Assembly: GCA_951802425.1 (NCBI GenBank)
Contig: OX637799.1
Coordinates: forward strand, 1,054,001-1,118,000
DNA from: Clavaria fumosa
Taxonomy: Eukaryota; Basidiomycota; Agaricomycetes; Agaricales; Clavariaceae
Reading direction: 5' to 3'
DNA: 64,000 bases
Below are positions 50,930 through 60,618 of the stretch, in pieces. Numbering within the stretch: the stretch's first letter is position 1; each line of letters starts with the position of its first letter. The notes beneath the pieces were generated by a model. The model had not been told where the DNA came from, ran no database searches, and saw only the letters and a program-made list of their open reading frames with translations. The translations under genes and the position numbers were made by a program.

Positions 50930-52402
50930 TTAGCGGGGGTGCCGGGTGCGACTATGGATGAATGACGACATGGTGGACCGCACTGTGTCTGCTCGCGGAT
51001 CACCATGACTACTAGCAATGAAGATGGGTAATATCTCATCAATCCGGCGCCAATAATCTATGAACGCATTTGATTTCCAGCGCCCGAGCACCATGACAAT
51101 GTCGGGTGGGGTGCCGCGCAGTAACAGCTCGGTGGCACCTCCGATACGGAAGGCGTGTCCGGGCAGGGATGTAAGCCCTGCGACTGCCCAGACTTCATTA
51201 CACCGGGCCAGCATGGTGGTCTTCGTCAGAGTGGACCACCCTTGTGAGGAGGAGAAGGCGAAGAGAGGAGATTGCATTGGGACAGCGACGTTCACCGCAA
51301 GGTGATTCTGGAGTTGTGCGATGGGGCTAGAGGGGTCTGAGATTGTGGTGAGGTGGATGTCCGCACCGGAACTGCTTGTCTTCGTCTTCGGGATGTGGAA
51401 GTGGGTGTGCTCGACCCCGCCTGCCGTTTGACCGTGCCGCAGTTTAACGCAATTTGTGACATGGACGGAGGGGTCAAAGAGGGTGATGCTTGGTGGGACC
51501 AGCTCACCTAGCCGGCAGACTCCCCAAAACCCAACGCAAGCGGCAGCGAGCACAGCGGCGTCGCGGGTGTTTGTGTGGTCGAGGTGTGTAACGAGCGCAT
51601 GCATATGCGCCAGAGTGACTGGTGCACGTTTGCGGCGTCTGGAGGAGTCGGGCACGAGTTTCTTAATGCCGTTGGACGTGATTCTAAGCATGTTGCCACC
51701 ATTCCATGGGGCACCCTGGTAACTGTGCCAGAAATGGATTCCTGCGAGCCAGCCTGCAGCTGTCGACGACGAAACCTTGCCTGCCCAGCTGGCTGCGAAG
51801 GCTGAGAGGAGGATTTCGGGAGCGGGTACGCGTTGCGTTTCCGGGATCTTGAGCGCGTCGCAGTACTGGGTGAACCTGAGAAGCCCGGCCCCGTAATTCT
51901 CTCGTGTCTTGGTGTCGAGTGAAGCAAGCATGACCCTTGCCAGGATCTGTGCATCCACCTGCGGCACCACGCATAGTAGGCTGAGTTGGCGACATGAGCC
52001 GAAGGGGGAGGTCCAATATTGCAACCGGTCCCTTGCAAGCACTGCAGGGCGTAATGGCGAGGGTGCGTGTTCGCGACCTCCTTTGGGCTTTCGGGGGTTT
52101 GTTGCTGGACTACCCACTCGCAATGCTGGTCGTGTCGGTACATGAGGTACCCGCATTGGGGAGGGAGGAGTAACCACTGTGGTCGCAGAGGCTGCCTCTG
52201 ACAGGGCTAATGCCAGGTGCAACGAATTACTACTAAACATGTGTGAGGAAAGGAGCGAGCTCCTCAGGGAGCCTAAAGCGGCATTGGAGCCTGTGCGCAA
52301 GGGTTCCCAACTCGCCTCGAGATATGGGATCTGCTTTGTTAAGTGATGACTCCACATAAGTGAGTACGTGGAGGACGTTCGTTGCCAGTCCGATGGTTTC
52401 AA
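50930..52402 (-). CDS. Tyrosine recombinase of Ngaro
   Basis: 490 codons. It would integrate a circular double-stranded cDNA by site-specific-type recombination, without target duplication. The catalytic domain shows the first Arg in FWGVCRLGELV, the HxxR motif in GHAFRIGGATELLLRG, and the nucleophilic Tyr in GRWKSNAFIDYW. An N-terminal SAM-like region (LASLDTKTRENYGAGLLRFT) precedes it. It overlaps the end of the RT/RNase H ORF by 170 bp in another frame, as usual for these elements. No stop or missing catalytic residue was seen. The first Met is not certain. Confidence 0.92.
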   Translation of the reverse strand: MKPSDWQRTSSTYSLMWSHHLTKQIPYLEASWEPLRTGSNAALGSLRSSLLSSHMFSSNSLHLALALSEAASATTVVTPPSPMRVPHVPTRPALRVGSPATNPRKPKGGREHAPSPLRPAVLARDRLQYWTSPFGSCRQLSLLCVVPQVDAQILARVMLASLDTKTRENYGAGLLRFTQYCDALKIPETQRVPAPEILLSAFAASWAGKVSSSTAAGWLAGIHFWHSYQGAPWNGGNMLRITSNGIKKLVPDSSRRRKRAPVTLAHMHALVTHLDHTNTRDAAVLAAACVGFWGVCRLGELVPPSITLFDPSVHVTNCVKLRHGQTAGGVEHTHFHIPKTKTSSSGADIHLTTISDPSSPIAQLQNHLAVNVAVPMQSPLFAFSSSQGWSTLTKTTMLARCNEVWAVAGLTSLPGHAFRIGGATELLLRGTPPDIVMVLGRWKSNAFIDYWRRIDEILPIFIASSHGDPRADTVRSTMSSFIHSRTRHPR

Positions 52403-54919
52403 CTCTTCGAATGGCCTGGTTCACCTGAAAGTTTCTGCCCCTACCTCTGCTGTAAGCCCCAATCACACCCATGTTGTCACTTCTGATCAACACCGACGTG
52501 TTTTCAGTCCCAAGTGCGTCGAGTATCCGCACCGCCAACTCAACCGCAATACTTTCGGCCCACCCAATCTCACGTCCCTCCGAGTTCCAACCTGTGACTA
52601 ACTGCCAGGCATCCCAGCCTGTGCCGAGGCAAACGCCGATACCCCAGCTGGTGGAAGCATCCACCCAAATGTCTAGATCTAGCACCGCACCTCGGGATAT
52701 GAGTGGACGGGGAGGCCTAGGAAGTGCCAAAAGTTCTGACCACCAAATCATGTCCTTCCTGACTGAGGGAGGAGCGTAGCGTGGGCGGTGCTTGTTTTCG
52801 AATGTGTGGACAAGTCGAGATAACCCTGGGAGGTATGCGCGACCATGCGGGAAGATGAAGCATACGTGTGATAAAGTGCCATTTACACTTGCCACAACCT
52901 CTTTCCTTACTCGCATTCCTCGGTCCAGCGAACGGAGGAAGTCATTTACTTTGCTAGCATACTTGAGACGTTTGACTTCCTGTAGGGTGACGGTGCGTGC
53001 TGCAAGATCCCACACAAATCCAAGGTACTTTACTTCAAACCCAAAGTCTTTGAACTTGGTTGCGTGCCATGGGATACCCAAGGGATCGGTGAACCGACGT
53101 ATGTCCGCCAGATCATAGGAGTACTGGTAGGGGGCTCCTCCCAACTTGCCAGTACCAGAAGGCTGCTCTGCCTGCACTGGATAACGGAAAAAGACGAAGT
53201 CATCCACCCATTTCAGAGATGGCCCGATGCCCAGGCGGATCCAATCGACGGCTGGCGGCTGCGCGGCCTTTGAGTCTGGACCGCCCAACCCTTCCGGGCT
53301 AGTGAAGCCCTCCCCATTGCTCCAGAAGAGTGGACTTGACTCGCACTGCACACTCTGAGCTTTGAGAGAAACCTGGCGGGTGCACGCAGACTTCCAGGCT
53401 TGTTCCTTTTGGCAAGCAGTAATAATATCCAGAGTTGCATCAGCTACCTCACCTAAGAGATAGTGTGCGGATGCAATACCAAAGGGCACGGCGTGATCCA
53501 TGAAGAAGGAGTTGCCGACCCTACAGACTAGAAAACGTTTATGGTCTGGCAAGCATGGTACAGTGCGATAGGCAGCCGCTATGTCAAGCTCCGCTGCCTG
53601 CGATCCTGCTGGAGCAAGGGACACCTGATCCAAGATCGAAACAAAGGGAAATGGAAAGAGACTGGTCAGCATTGCTCTATGCTCATCACGACATGAGGCC
53701 CCTCCGGCAGTACACAACTGCGCAAGGGCAGCAGCACACGACTGCGCAAGGGCGGCAGCACACGACTGCGCGAGGGCGGCAGCACACGACTGCGCAAAGA
53801 CGACAGCACACGACTGTGTCCGCAAGGTGGCTCACGACCACACCTGCATGGCAGCACACGACTGCACCCAGGCAACAGCACACGACAGCACCTGGGGCGG
53901 CAGCACACGACTGCACTCTCAGGGCAGCACACGACTACGTCTGAGTGACGACACGATAGGTGCTCACGACACGACATCGCAACAGCGACTTCTGCCTTGA
54001 AGGCTTCAGGTGGCAGACAGCACAAAGGTCCGCATGGAGTCGGGTGTCGACAGCGCCCAACTTTACGTGTCTATGGGGTTCCCCAGCTGAGAGTAAAAGA
54101 GACAGTACTCACTATTTCTGCCATATCTAAGGCCTTGCCCCAACGGGTTGTTTGCTCGTCGGGATTTATTTGGTCGTTTACTGAGAGAGGGGCATCACCA
54201 CGGTATGACGCATCCCGCACAATGCGAAACTGCCCAGGTTCGCCAGCCTTGGGCACTGCGCCAAGGGGAGCAGTTTGAAAATGTTGACCATGAAAGAGAT
54301 GACGAAGTTGCCCTTCGGAAAAGGGTCCAGACATGCGACCTATGGCCACCTCATCTAGGAGATACTGATGTATGTGTTGAAGACCGCTCGGATCCGAGAC
54401 GTGATTCTTGAAAACGTATGTACGCTGTAAAGGAACAAAATTCCCTAGAGGGAATCCATGGGAGAGGCGACAGACTAGCGTCGGAAAGGCTTCCGCCAAA
54501 TTGTACTTCGCTAGCAAGGAGTCAAACCCTGCAGCAAGCATGGGAGTTACAATGAGACCCATAGGGTCAACAACATTTACGTGAAGAGGCTCCGTGCGTT
54601 TTGGATCCGCAGAATGAACAGATGTGGTGGGTGGCGGCACTGTGAGAGGACCGACATGCATCCATTCGGAGGTTGAACAAGAGACAGATTTCTGTCTGAT
54701 TCGAGATGCGGACAAGCTTGCCATCCGTCCAAGCTGCAGTTGGCTTCCCTCCTGACTCGGTGGCGGAGTGGTTACAGTTCGCACTAAGGTGACCGCGTCG
54801 AGCACAGATGAGGCACAAAGGGCCGGCGGTGTTGCCCTTTGTGCCTCTCGAAAAGGGCCTGTCGGACCGAGGGGCCCTCTCACTGGGGTAGGGCTCATAT
54901 CGTGCAGACGTGGAGGCAA
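52233..54919 (-). CDS. Reverse transcriptase/RNase H of Ngaro, split by a 488-bp intron
   Basis: Exon 1 (54919-54113) has the fingers region, LGAVPKAGEPGQFRIVRDAS and SVNDQINPD, ending DMAEI. Exon 2 (53624-52233) resumes VSLAPAGSQAAELDIAAAYR with SLKWVDDFVFF (catalytic VDD), then RNase H: DIWVDASTSWGIGV, WAESIAVELAV, IRSDNMGVIGAY and KADPISRG. The joint uses GTGAGT at 54112 and a CAG acceptor ending at 53625, phase 0, giving about 732 residues. Both exons are open and catalytic residues are present. The start is inside the Gag ORF in another frame, so the true first exon or recoding site is uncertain. Confidence 0.88.
53625..54112 (-). other. Predicted intron with 24-bp minisatellite in Ngaro RT
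   Basis: 488 bp, GTGAGTACTG to TTGGATCAG. The middle (about 53700-53945) consists of units of about 24 bp containing GCAGCACACGACTGCGCAAG. Splicing restores a contiguous RT domain. It is much longer than the 47-60 bp introns elsewhere in the window. Confidence 0.75.
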
Positions 54920-55790
54920 TAGTTCCTCCTCGACCAGGTTCGCGCGCTCGCACGGCTTGATTTACTCTGGCTAGCATCGACTCCAATTTGAACTCGGAAA
55001 ATTTTGCTGAGTACTCAGAACCCGAAAGCCGTGCACGCGAGTGTACATACGTGCGTCTCACGTACGAGTCGAAGGCCAAGATGGCGCGGTAATTCTCCGA
55101 GAAACCCTCTTGGCTTGAGCAGAACGACCAATGGTTCTTGAAGTACGCATAGATGTCGGGTTCGCATGCAGCTTTGTAGATGAGGTCCTGGTTGTGCCAG
55201 GCCTCATGCCACAAGTTTTCAGGAAGGTTCTCCTCTAGTCCGAACATTGATTGGTCCAGTAACACCCTCTTTGACCCAACCGCATCCAGTCCCTTGCGCG
55301 TCTTCATGACTCCGGGGTTGGTCACAAGCTCTTTCAAACTGGCGGTGGTTAAGGAAGGTAATATCAAGTGCACACCGGACTGCACTAGGTGCCAGATAGG
55401 GTCGGCGATCTCGTACGTCTTCCCCGTGTAAATTCGTTCTTTTTCGTCTGCTACTTTGAAAAACACGGCGGTTTTATCGAGGTTACGCTCTGTTGATTCG
55501 GCTTGACTTCCCGCTGACTTACGCAGGCCTTCAGCCTCCTTCAAGATGGCCATATTCATGACTGCCCGGAACGCTTCTAAGGGGAGCCTGTGCAGGCGAC
55601 TGATGTCGTCTAGTTCGCCGTTGGGTTCCGGCGGGTTTTCAGGCGGGTTTTCAGCAGGAGCGAAGTCCTCGTCTTCGTCGTCTGTAACGGGATCTATATG
55701 AAGCGGATCGGCACGTCTCGCTGCGCGTGCGGTGTTTCGCGAGAGCAGCTCTGCGCGGCGCAAAGCTTCAGCTTCTGTCAACTGAACCAT
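54567..55790 (-). CDS. Gag-like protein of Ngaro
   Basis: 407 codons from MVQLTEAEALRRAELLSRN. Acidic linker (PVTDDEDEDFAPAENPP), a helical capsid-like middle (LPENLWHEAWHNQDLIYKAA, FCSSQEGFSENYRAILAFDS), and two C-terminal zinc knuckles, CLICARRGHLSANC and CSFCGSKTHGASSRKC. It would package element RNA. The start lies about 100 bp inside repeat B2. The C-terminal third overlaps the RT ORF in a different frame. Confidence 0.85.
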   Translation of the reverse strand: MVQLTEAEALRRAELLSRNTARAARRADPLHIDPVTDDEDEDFAPAENPPENPPEPNGELDDISRLHRLPLEAFRAVMNMAILKEAEGLRKSAGSQAESTERNLDKTAVFFKVADEKERIYTGKTYEIADPIWHLVQSGVHLILPSLTTASLKELVTNPGVMKTRKGLDAVGSKRVLLDQSMFGLEENLPENLWHEAWHNQDLIYKAACEPDIYAYFKNHWSFCSSQEGFSENYRAILAFDSYVRRTYVHSRARLSGSEYSAKFSEFKLESMLARVNQAVRAREPGRGGTIASTSARYEPYPSERAPRSDRPFSRGTKGNTAGPLCLICARRGHLSANCNHSATESGGKPTAAWTDGKLVRISNQTEICLLFNLRMDACRSSHSAATHHICSFCGSKTHGASSRKCC

Positions 55791-55891
55791 TTTTTAACAC
55801 TGAGGAAGGTGGTGTTTCTTATATTGAGGATATCCAACAGCAAGCTATTCGACAGCAAGTAAGAAGAAGGTGGCGAACGGCTTGCTATAAT

Positions 55892-56014
55892 TGAGAATGC
55901 GTCTGCTGGGGGAGAGAATGACTGGGGCGGACTGAGCACTGTCCACGCCATCATTCCCATTACTTTCTTAGTAAGCACTGGTTGTTCACTAGCTCAGATT
56001 AGGCCAAACTGCGA
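55892..56014. repeat. Ngaro split repeat B, outer copy
   Basis: 123 bp, TGAGAATGCGTC to CCAAACTGCGA; abuts the resumed Gypsy LTR at 56015. Confidence 0.9.
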
Positions 56015-56266
56015 TTGTGGAGAAACTGGGGAGGGTTGTTGGAAGGTCACATGACCTGTGGCTGTGGTCAGATTACATAATCGTAAGATCACATGACCTG
56101 GGCCTGGGCGCATCACGTGATCTGAGGGTCCGAGCGTGGGAAAGTCGGCAAGTCCCGAGGCTCTCGCTATATATACTGCGTCCTTTCCATTTTTGTACTC
56201 TTTTCCCCTTATCTTAGTATTGTCGTCATGACCTTACGCTTAAGTTGTGTGAGACCCAGTCTGATA
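56015..56266 (+). repeat. Gypsy C 3' LTR, remaining 252 bp
   Basis: TTGTGGAGAAACTG to CAGTCTGATA, continuing 50183-50219; followed by the target duplication CTTGA. Confidence 0.92.
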
Positions 56267-56373
56267 CTTGATTATCAACTAGTCATGGTGATTTTCACTT
56301 AGGAAACCATTGATATTCACCACATTTCAGGGTTCTTTGTATGGTGATTTTCACCCAACTTTGGGCCTACAGT

Positions 56374-56630
56374 TAGTGTTTTAAAGTCCAGTCTTCTTCA
56401 GTCTTTTTGCCATTTTTGCAACTATTGAAGCTAGAGCAAAACTGTTGAAGTTGTCCCATAAAAGTATAGGCTTAGAGCAACTCAAAAAAGCAGTCCAGAC
56501 TGGTTCAGACCACTTTTTTTAAGTTGTTCTAAGTCTATACTTTTATGGGACAACTTCAACAGTTTGGCTCTAGCTTCAATAGTTGCAAAAATAGCAAAAA
56601 GACTGAAAAAGACTGGACTTTAAAACACTA
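56374..56630. mobile_element. Foldback MITE with 8-bp target duplication
   Basis: 257 bp with inverted arms of about 110 bp (TAGTGTTTTAAAGTCCAGTC against GACTGGACTTTAAAACACTA) and only a short non-paired centre near 56500. Flanked by CCTACAGT (56366-56373 and 56631-56638). An 8-bp duplication points to the hAT superfamily. It truncates the minus-strand ORF at 56628. Confidence 0.85.
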
Positions 56631-57242
56631 CCTACAGTGATTCTTCCTGAACTCAAACAGAATGCAAATATCATCCCAACGGTCAGCCAATACCAGATTT
56701 GGAATGGTATCCTTCTCTTTCATGTTCATCTGACTCCTCAGGGTATGGGTTGATACTGGCACATTGGCCTTGATGGGTTTCTTGGCTTTGGCTTTTTTGG
56801 TATTTTCTGGGATGTGGACACTTTTCTTGTCCTTCAGCTGACCATACCCATCTGACCAGGTGAGGTTGCTGCATTTGGCAAATGGTGCCTTTGAAGGGTT
56901 GTCAACAAATTCCAGGGTCAGAGTGAGGCTGAGCATTCCATGATGATGTCCAAGATCACTTTGAAAGGCAGTCTCAATCTTCTTGCTTTTAGCTGGATCA
57001 GTGGGAACAGTTGACCATGTCCCTTCTGGCAAGATGTGCTCATTTTCATGCAGCTCCTTGATAATCTCATCAATATCAACATCAATGAGTGGCAGATAGC
57101 AATGTATGAAGTCTTTGACAGACACCTCCACCTCTGGGATATATCTGCCCAGCTCTTCCAGAATGGCTGTCTGACCATTTGTCAAGGATGCCTGGCTGAT
57201 AGCTCTTGGACCCTCACACTCTGGGGTGTGATGGGGTTTCAT
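56628..57242 (-). pseudogene. Hypothetical protein fragment, possibly FunK1-kinase-like N-terminus
   Basis: 204 codons from MKPHHTPECEGPRAISQASL, with an acidic helical region (IPEVEVSVKDFIHCYLPLID, IDEIIKELHENEHILPEG) and a last block ADRWDDICILFEFR. The layout resembles the poorly conserved N-terminal part of fungal-type kinases (FunK1), where F..FLP and an F-E-F/K block occur, but no kinase core follows. The start lies in one arm of the palindrome at 57230-57290 and the end is a stop formed at the MITE junction. Assignment is weak. Confidence 0.3.
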
Positions 57243-57290
57243 GAACCGCGGTGTTGTGATTCACAACACTGCGGTTCATGAAACCCCATC
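57230..57290. repeat. 61-bp palindrome
   Basis: 30-bp arms (GATGGGGTTTCATGAACCGC.. and its complement) around a single central base, with one mismatch. It sits where AT-richer transposon DNA meets GC-rich DNA. Confidence 0.92.
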
Positions 57291-59459
57291 GCAACTTCAC
57301 AAGATGAGGGGGTAGGGCTGGGCGCGATAATGGTCATGTCAGACCACGTCACGTTGTCCGCAAACATGACATGCTCACTCCGACCATGTCCTCGTCCGCC
57401 TCCTCTTGTTGTTTTCCTCTCACCCTACCGCATCCGAGGATCTCCCAGCACTCTATGGAATCTCCACGGATTGTCGTAAGACCACTTCGGGATCTCCGCT
57501 AGTACCTGCGAGCAAGAGCGGCGGGAAGAGGAAACCATTCGCGCCCGGGATCGTCTCTGGGCTCCGCGCCTGGACTTTCCGGGGCGCCTCCTTTGAATAC
57601 CCTCCTGGCGCTCCTGTTCATCTCCCAGGGCGCCCCCTCGAACCAACCTCCTCCCATGGAACCTCCTGGTGGGGCACCGAGTTTGGGCGAGGCTCCGGAG
57701 GCTCCGACGCTGGCCCTTCCCGCCTCCTCACGCTGTGCCCCACTGTCCGCAGTGAAACCCACTCCGTCCCACGCCGCGCAGGCCCCGTGGTCGGGTTTGG
57801 CGCCGCTGCTCGCCCCAACCTTTGGCGATGCGGAGGCATCACAAGCATTCTCCACCCCATCTGTGTCCATGCGTGTCGGGGTCGCGCTGCCTCCTTCCAC
57901 CTCCGTCGGGTTGGATTCGAATGAGAGGCCTGGGCGGTTTCTAACTTCAATTGCGCCCACTCTTACCATGGACTAGGCGCTCAGTCACCGGTCTTCGCAG
58001 GAACCATGACACTTGCTGTCGAGCTGCTTGGGCAGTTACAGGCGCACCTGCCCCATGTGGGCCTTTCCCTGCATACCTGAAGCCGCCTGGGCCTTCCTCT
58101 GCCCTTGCTGTTCTACTTCCCGAGATGCTCTTTTCAACGTTGACCGCGACTTTTGGATCGTTTCTTGTCCGTCCTCATTCATCTACCATCAGCGACCCTG
58201 ACCGCATCCGTCAACTCCAGTCGCTCAAGGTTGGCGATTTAGCTCGACTCGACGAAAGCCCTACTCCTACAGCCCACACTCGTGGATAAGTCTATTGGCG
58301 ACGCGGTGGCTCTCTTCCTGCGCCTGCACGCCGCCCACATCGGCTGGTGCCCGCTCACACCGCCTGCGCCCCATGCACACCACCCATGTCGTCTGCGCCC
58401 CATCCACGCACACCACCCACATCGACTAGCGCGCCATGCACCCCGCTCACGCCGCCTGTGCCCAATCCACTCCACCCATGCTGACTGTGGCATCTCCACC
58501 ACACCTCTACAATGGCCCCAAGCTCCCCTCCGCCGACGGCAGGGACTTGGGCCGTTGAGTGGAGGCGGCAACAGCTATGGCAGCAGGGCGGGGGGGTGGC
58601 GGCATCCACACCACCCATACTGCCCGCTGGCTATAGGTGTGCTGCATTGCACGCAGCGCTCGCTTCCAAACTTCAACTACGACCTGGTAGAGGACTGACC
58701 CTGGCCCCAGACGCTGATCCTATGACCAAGATCAAGACCCTTGATGAAGAAACCAGCGCGCACGACTGTTTTCATTCCAATTCGAGTCACTCAAGTTTGT
58801 TCTTCCAGCTCATTTCTGTTCGCTAGAGAGGAAACCCGGAAACAATAAACACAACCTCTGCGGATTGCAACTGTCACCCGTGCCACGAACCGATGCCCCC
58901 ATCGCCTGTATGGAATGCATTTCCCAATTCTGGCCTCTTTCCTCGAAAGTGTATCTAAGCCCGTCCCTATGTCTGCTTGTTTGGCATACACACATTACCA
59001 GTTCTGACATCCAACATCGTGCCGACACTCAAATGCATTTGCCGCTGAGGCACGGGCTTGACAGGCTGCAGGCTGCCCTGGCTGCAGATGATCAACAAGG
59101 CATCGGATGAGGAGGAACCGCGCCCACCGTTCTCCTCTGCGTCATTCCACTCTTGTGCGTCTGCATCTGTCTACGCGCCTGCTTCTATGTCGTAGTCACG
59201 GCACTCTGTCTACTGCCATCACCAACTCGACTCCGCCATCTCTCGGCACATCAATGATTCACCCTGGACAGACACAAGCCATTGCGTTGCGCCAGGGAAG
59301 AGATCTCGTTCGCGAGCACAACAGTAATGAAACCAATATCGTTGGGATCTGAGCCGGTGGCATTGATGGCAACGGCCCAGGTCCCCCACTGCGGTCAAAG
59401 ACCGATGGCAAGGACCTGGGCCGTTGATTCGCAGCAGCTTGTGCAAGGATGGGGAGGAG
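57291..59459. other. GC-rich region without a recognised gene
   Basis: Overlapping frames open on both strands for 100-170 codons (e.g. 57406-57924 plus, 57593-57976 plus, 58282-58698 plus), rich in Pro, Ala, Ser and His. Low-complexity CACCCACGCCGC-type repeats lie near 58330-58480. No domain, splice pattern or start signal convinces me. The long frames are likely a by-product of GC content. Confidence 0.35.
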
Positions 59460-59639
59460 TCATGCCTGTGGCAGTGGCAGTATGCGGCAGGGTAGGGAGC
59501 AAGGCAGCGGCGAGGGCAGCAGGGGGGCAGGGAAAGAGCAGGGGAGGCTGTTATGAGCTGTGGCAGCTGGGCGGAGAGCAGGAGCTGGGCGGAAGTGGTG
59601 AGGCCGGGAGCGCAAACAGCAATCAAAACAGCAGAATGA

Positions 59640-59945
59640 AGAACAGGACGGCAATAAAACAAGAAACCAATTCATGGACACATTCGGGTACGGGAATGCG
59701 GTGAAGAGCGCATAGGGGGTGACGGTGCTGGACAACATGGCGTTGCCGGAGCAGACGATGTTCGTGACGAAGGCGGGACCGTCGCGTGCGCCTAGGAAGA
59801 ACGACCTGGTCGGGGCGCCATTTGTGGTGAATCAGCGGTATGTGAGTGGGGAGATGAAGCTGGCGTGTGTGGTGGGACCGGCGGGGACGGAGACGTGGCT
59901 GATGGTGGGGTCGTGATCGATATCGTCGATGAAGACTAGTACAAA
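59640..59945 (-). pseudogene. Unidentified host gene fragment
   Basis: Minus-strand reading gives protein-like sequence: DPTISHVSVPAGPTTHASFI, TTNGAPTRSFFLGARDGPAF, then STVTPYALFTAFPYPNVSMN, with one in-frame TGA in the middle. No family recognised; may be an exon with a damaged codon or a pseudogene. Confidence 0.3.
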
Positions 59946-59961
59946 CCAAGTATAACCGCAA

Positions 59962-60618
59962 GTTGCACCCTTCGAACCTTAAAGCTTAAAGGCCTAAATG
60001 ATCAGTCTGAATTTCCCGATGGTGTTGCCAGGTTGAATTCATTGCGTCTGTCATAATCTACCGTTGGTGCTCTCCGTACAGCACTGTATTTGGTAACATC
60101 GGTCACGCGATTGACATCTGAAATGGAATTGGAATTTGAATATGGCGCTGTGTAACTACTAAGTACTATGTCAACGAGTAAGTTCAGTGAAATGGAAACA
60201 CTGCTTGAAGGCATTCCTGTAACTTGTGCTATTCACTACTCAATTTACTCAACTTACTCAAGTGTTCTATCTATCAAACTGTGAAGAACCGGAACAATGT
60301 GACTGACTTGACCCTTGCTTACGTGTTGTTTATCACGATGCTCACATCGGACCCTATTTTGCTAGCAATTGGAATGCTTTGCTTTATGAACACAAGGCCT
60401 TGCTATACATTTGAGCACACTACAATTATTCTACTGTCTCAGTTATCCTGATTGTCAGTGTCAGTATTGTCGTAGCAGAGTACAAACAAATCCAAGAAAT
60501 TCCTCTCACTTTTTTGACATCCACGATGGCAGAACCCCTTGCGGGAGCAATGGTGATATAGAGGCAGTGAGCGATCAGTCTGCTCTTCACCACTTTCTTA
60601 GTGCTCACCTCCAACCCA
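59962..60618. other. Intergenic, probable 5' region of the GT18 gene
   Basis: No ORF of note. It precedes the start codon of the glycosyltransferase. Confidence 0.4.

Larger units (their letters stand above)
50220..56014 (-). mobile_element. Ngaro/DIRS-type tyrosine-recombinase retrotransposon, complete
   Basis: A 5795-bp insertion in the 3' LTR of Gypsy C with no target duplication. Split direct repeats in plus coordinates: A1 50220-50440, B1 50477-50609, A2 50610-50830, internal region, B2 55892-56014. Read on the coding strand this is the A1-ORFs-B1-A2-B2 pattern of Ngaro elements. ORFs in order on the minus strand: Gag-like, RT/RNase H and tyrosine recombinase, each overlapping the next. 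No methyltransferase domain was seen, which favours Ngaro over classical DIRS1. Confidence 0.93.
43060..56266 (+). mobile_element. Ty3/Gypsy chromovirus copy C (Tf1/sushi type) with two nested elements
   Basis: Target duplication CTTGA at 43055-43059 and 56267-56271. After removal of LTR2 plus its 5-bp duplication (1800 bp) and Ngaro (5795 bp) the element is 5612 bp. The two 289-bp LTRs differ at one position by eye (A at about 43229, G at about 56146), so it is young. Order: LTR, self-primed PBS, gag, protease, RT, RNase H, integrase, chromodomain, polypurine tract, LTR. Confidence 0.95.

Noticed and set aside
54071..54112. Treating the stop at 54071 as the true end of an Ngaro ORF
   Set aside because: The last codons after AEI have no RT similarity, while a GTGAGT donor at that point and an acceptor at 53625 rejoin the RT domain in frame.
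57406..58698. Several 100-170 codon ORFs in GC-rich DNA
   Set aside because: Frames overlap on both strands, stop without splice signals that connect them, and show no domain. High GC explains their length.
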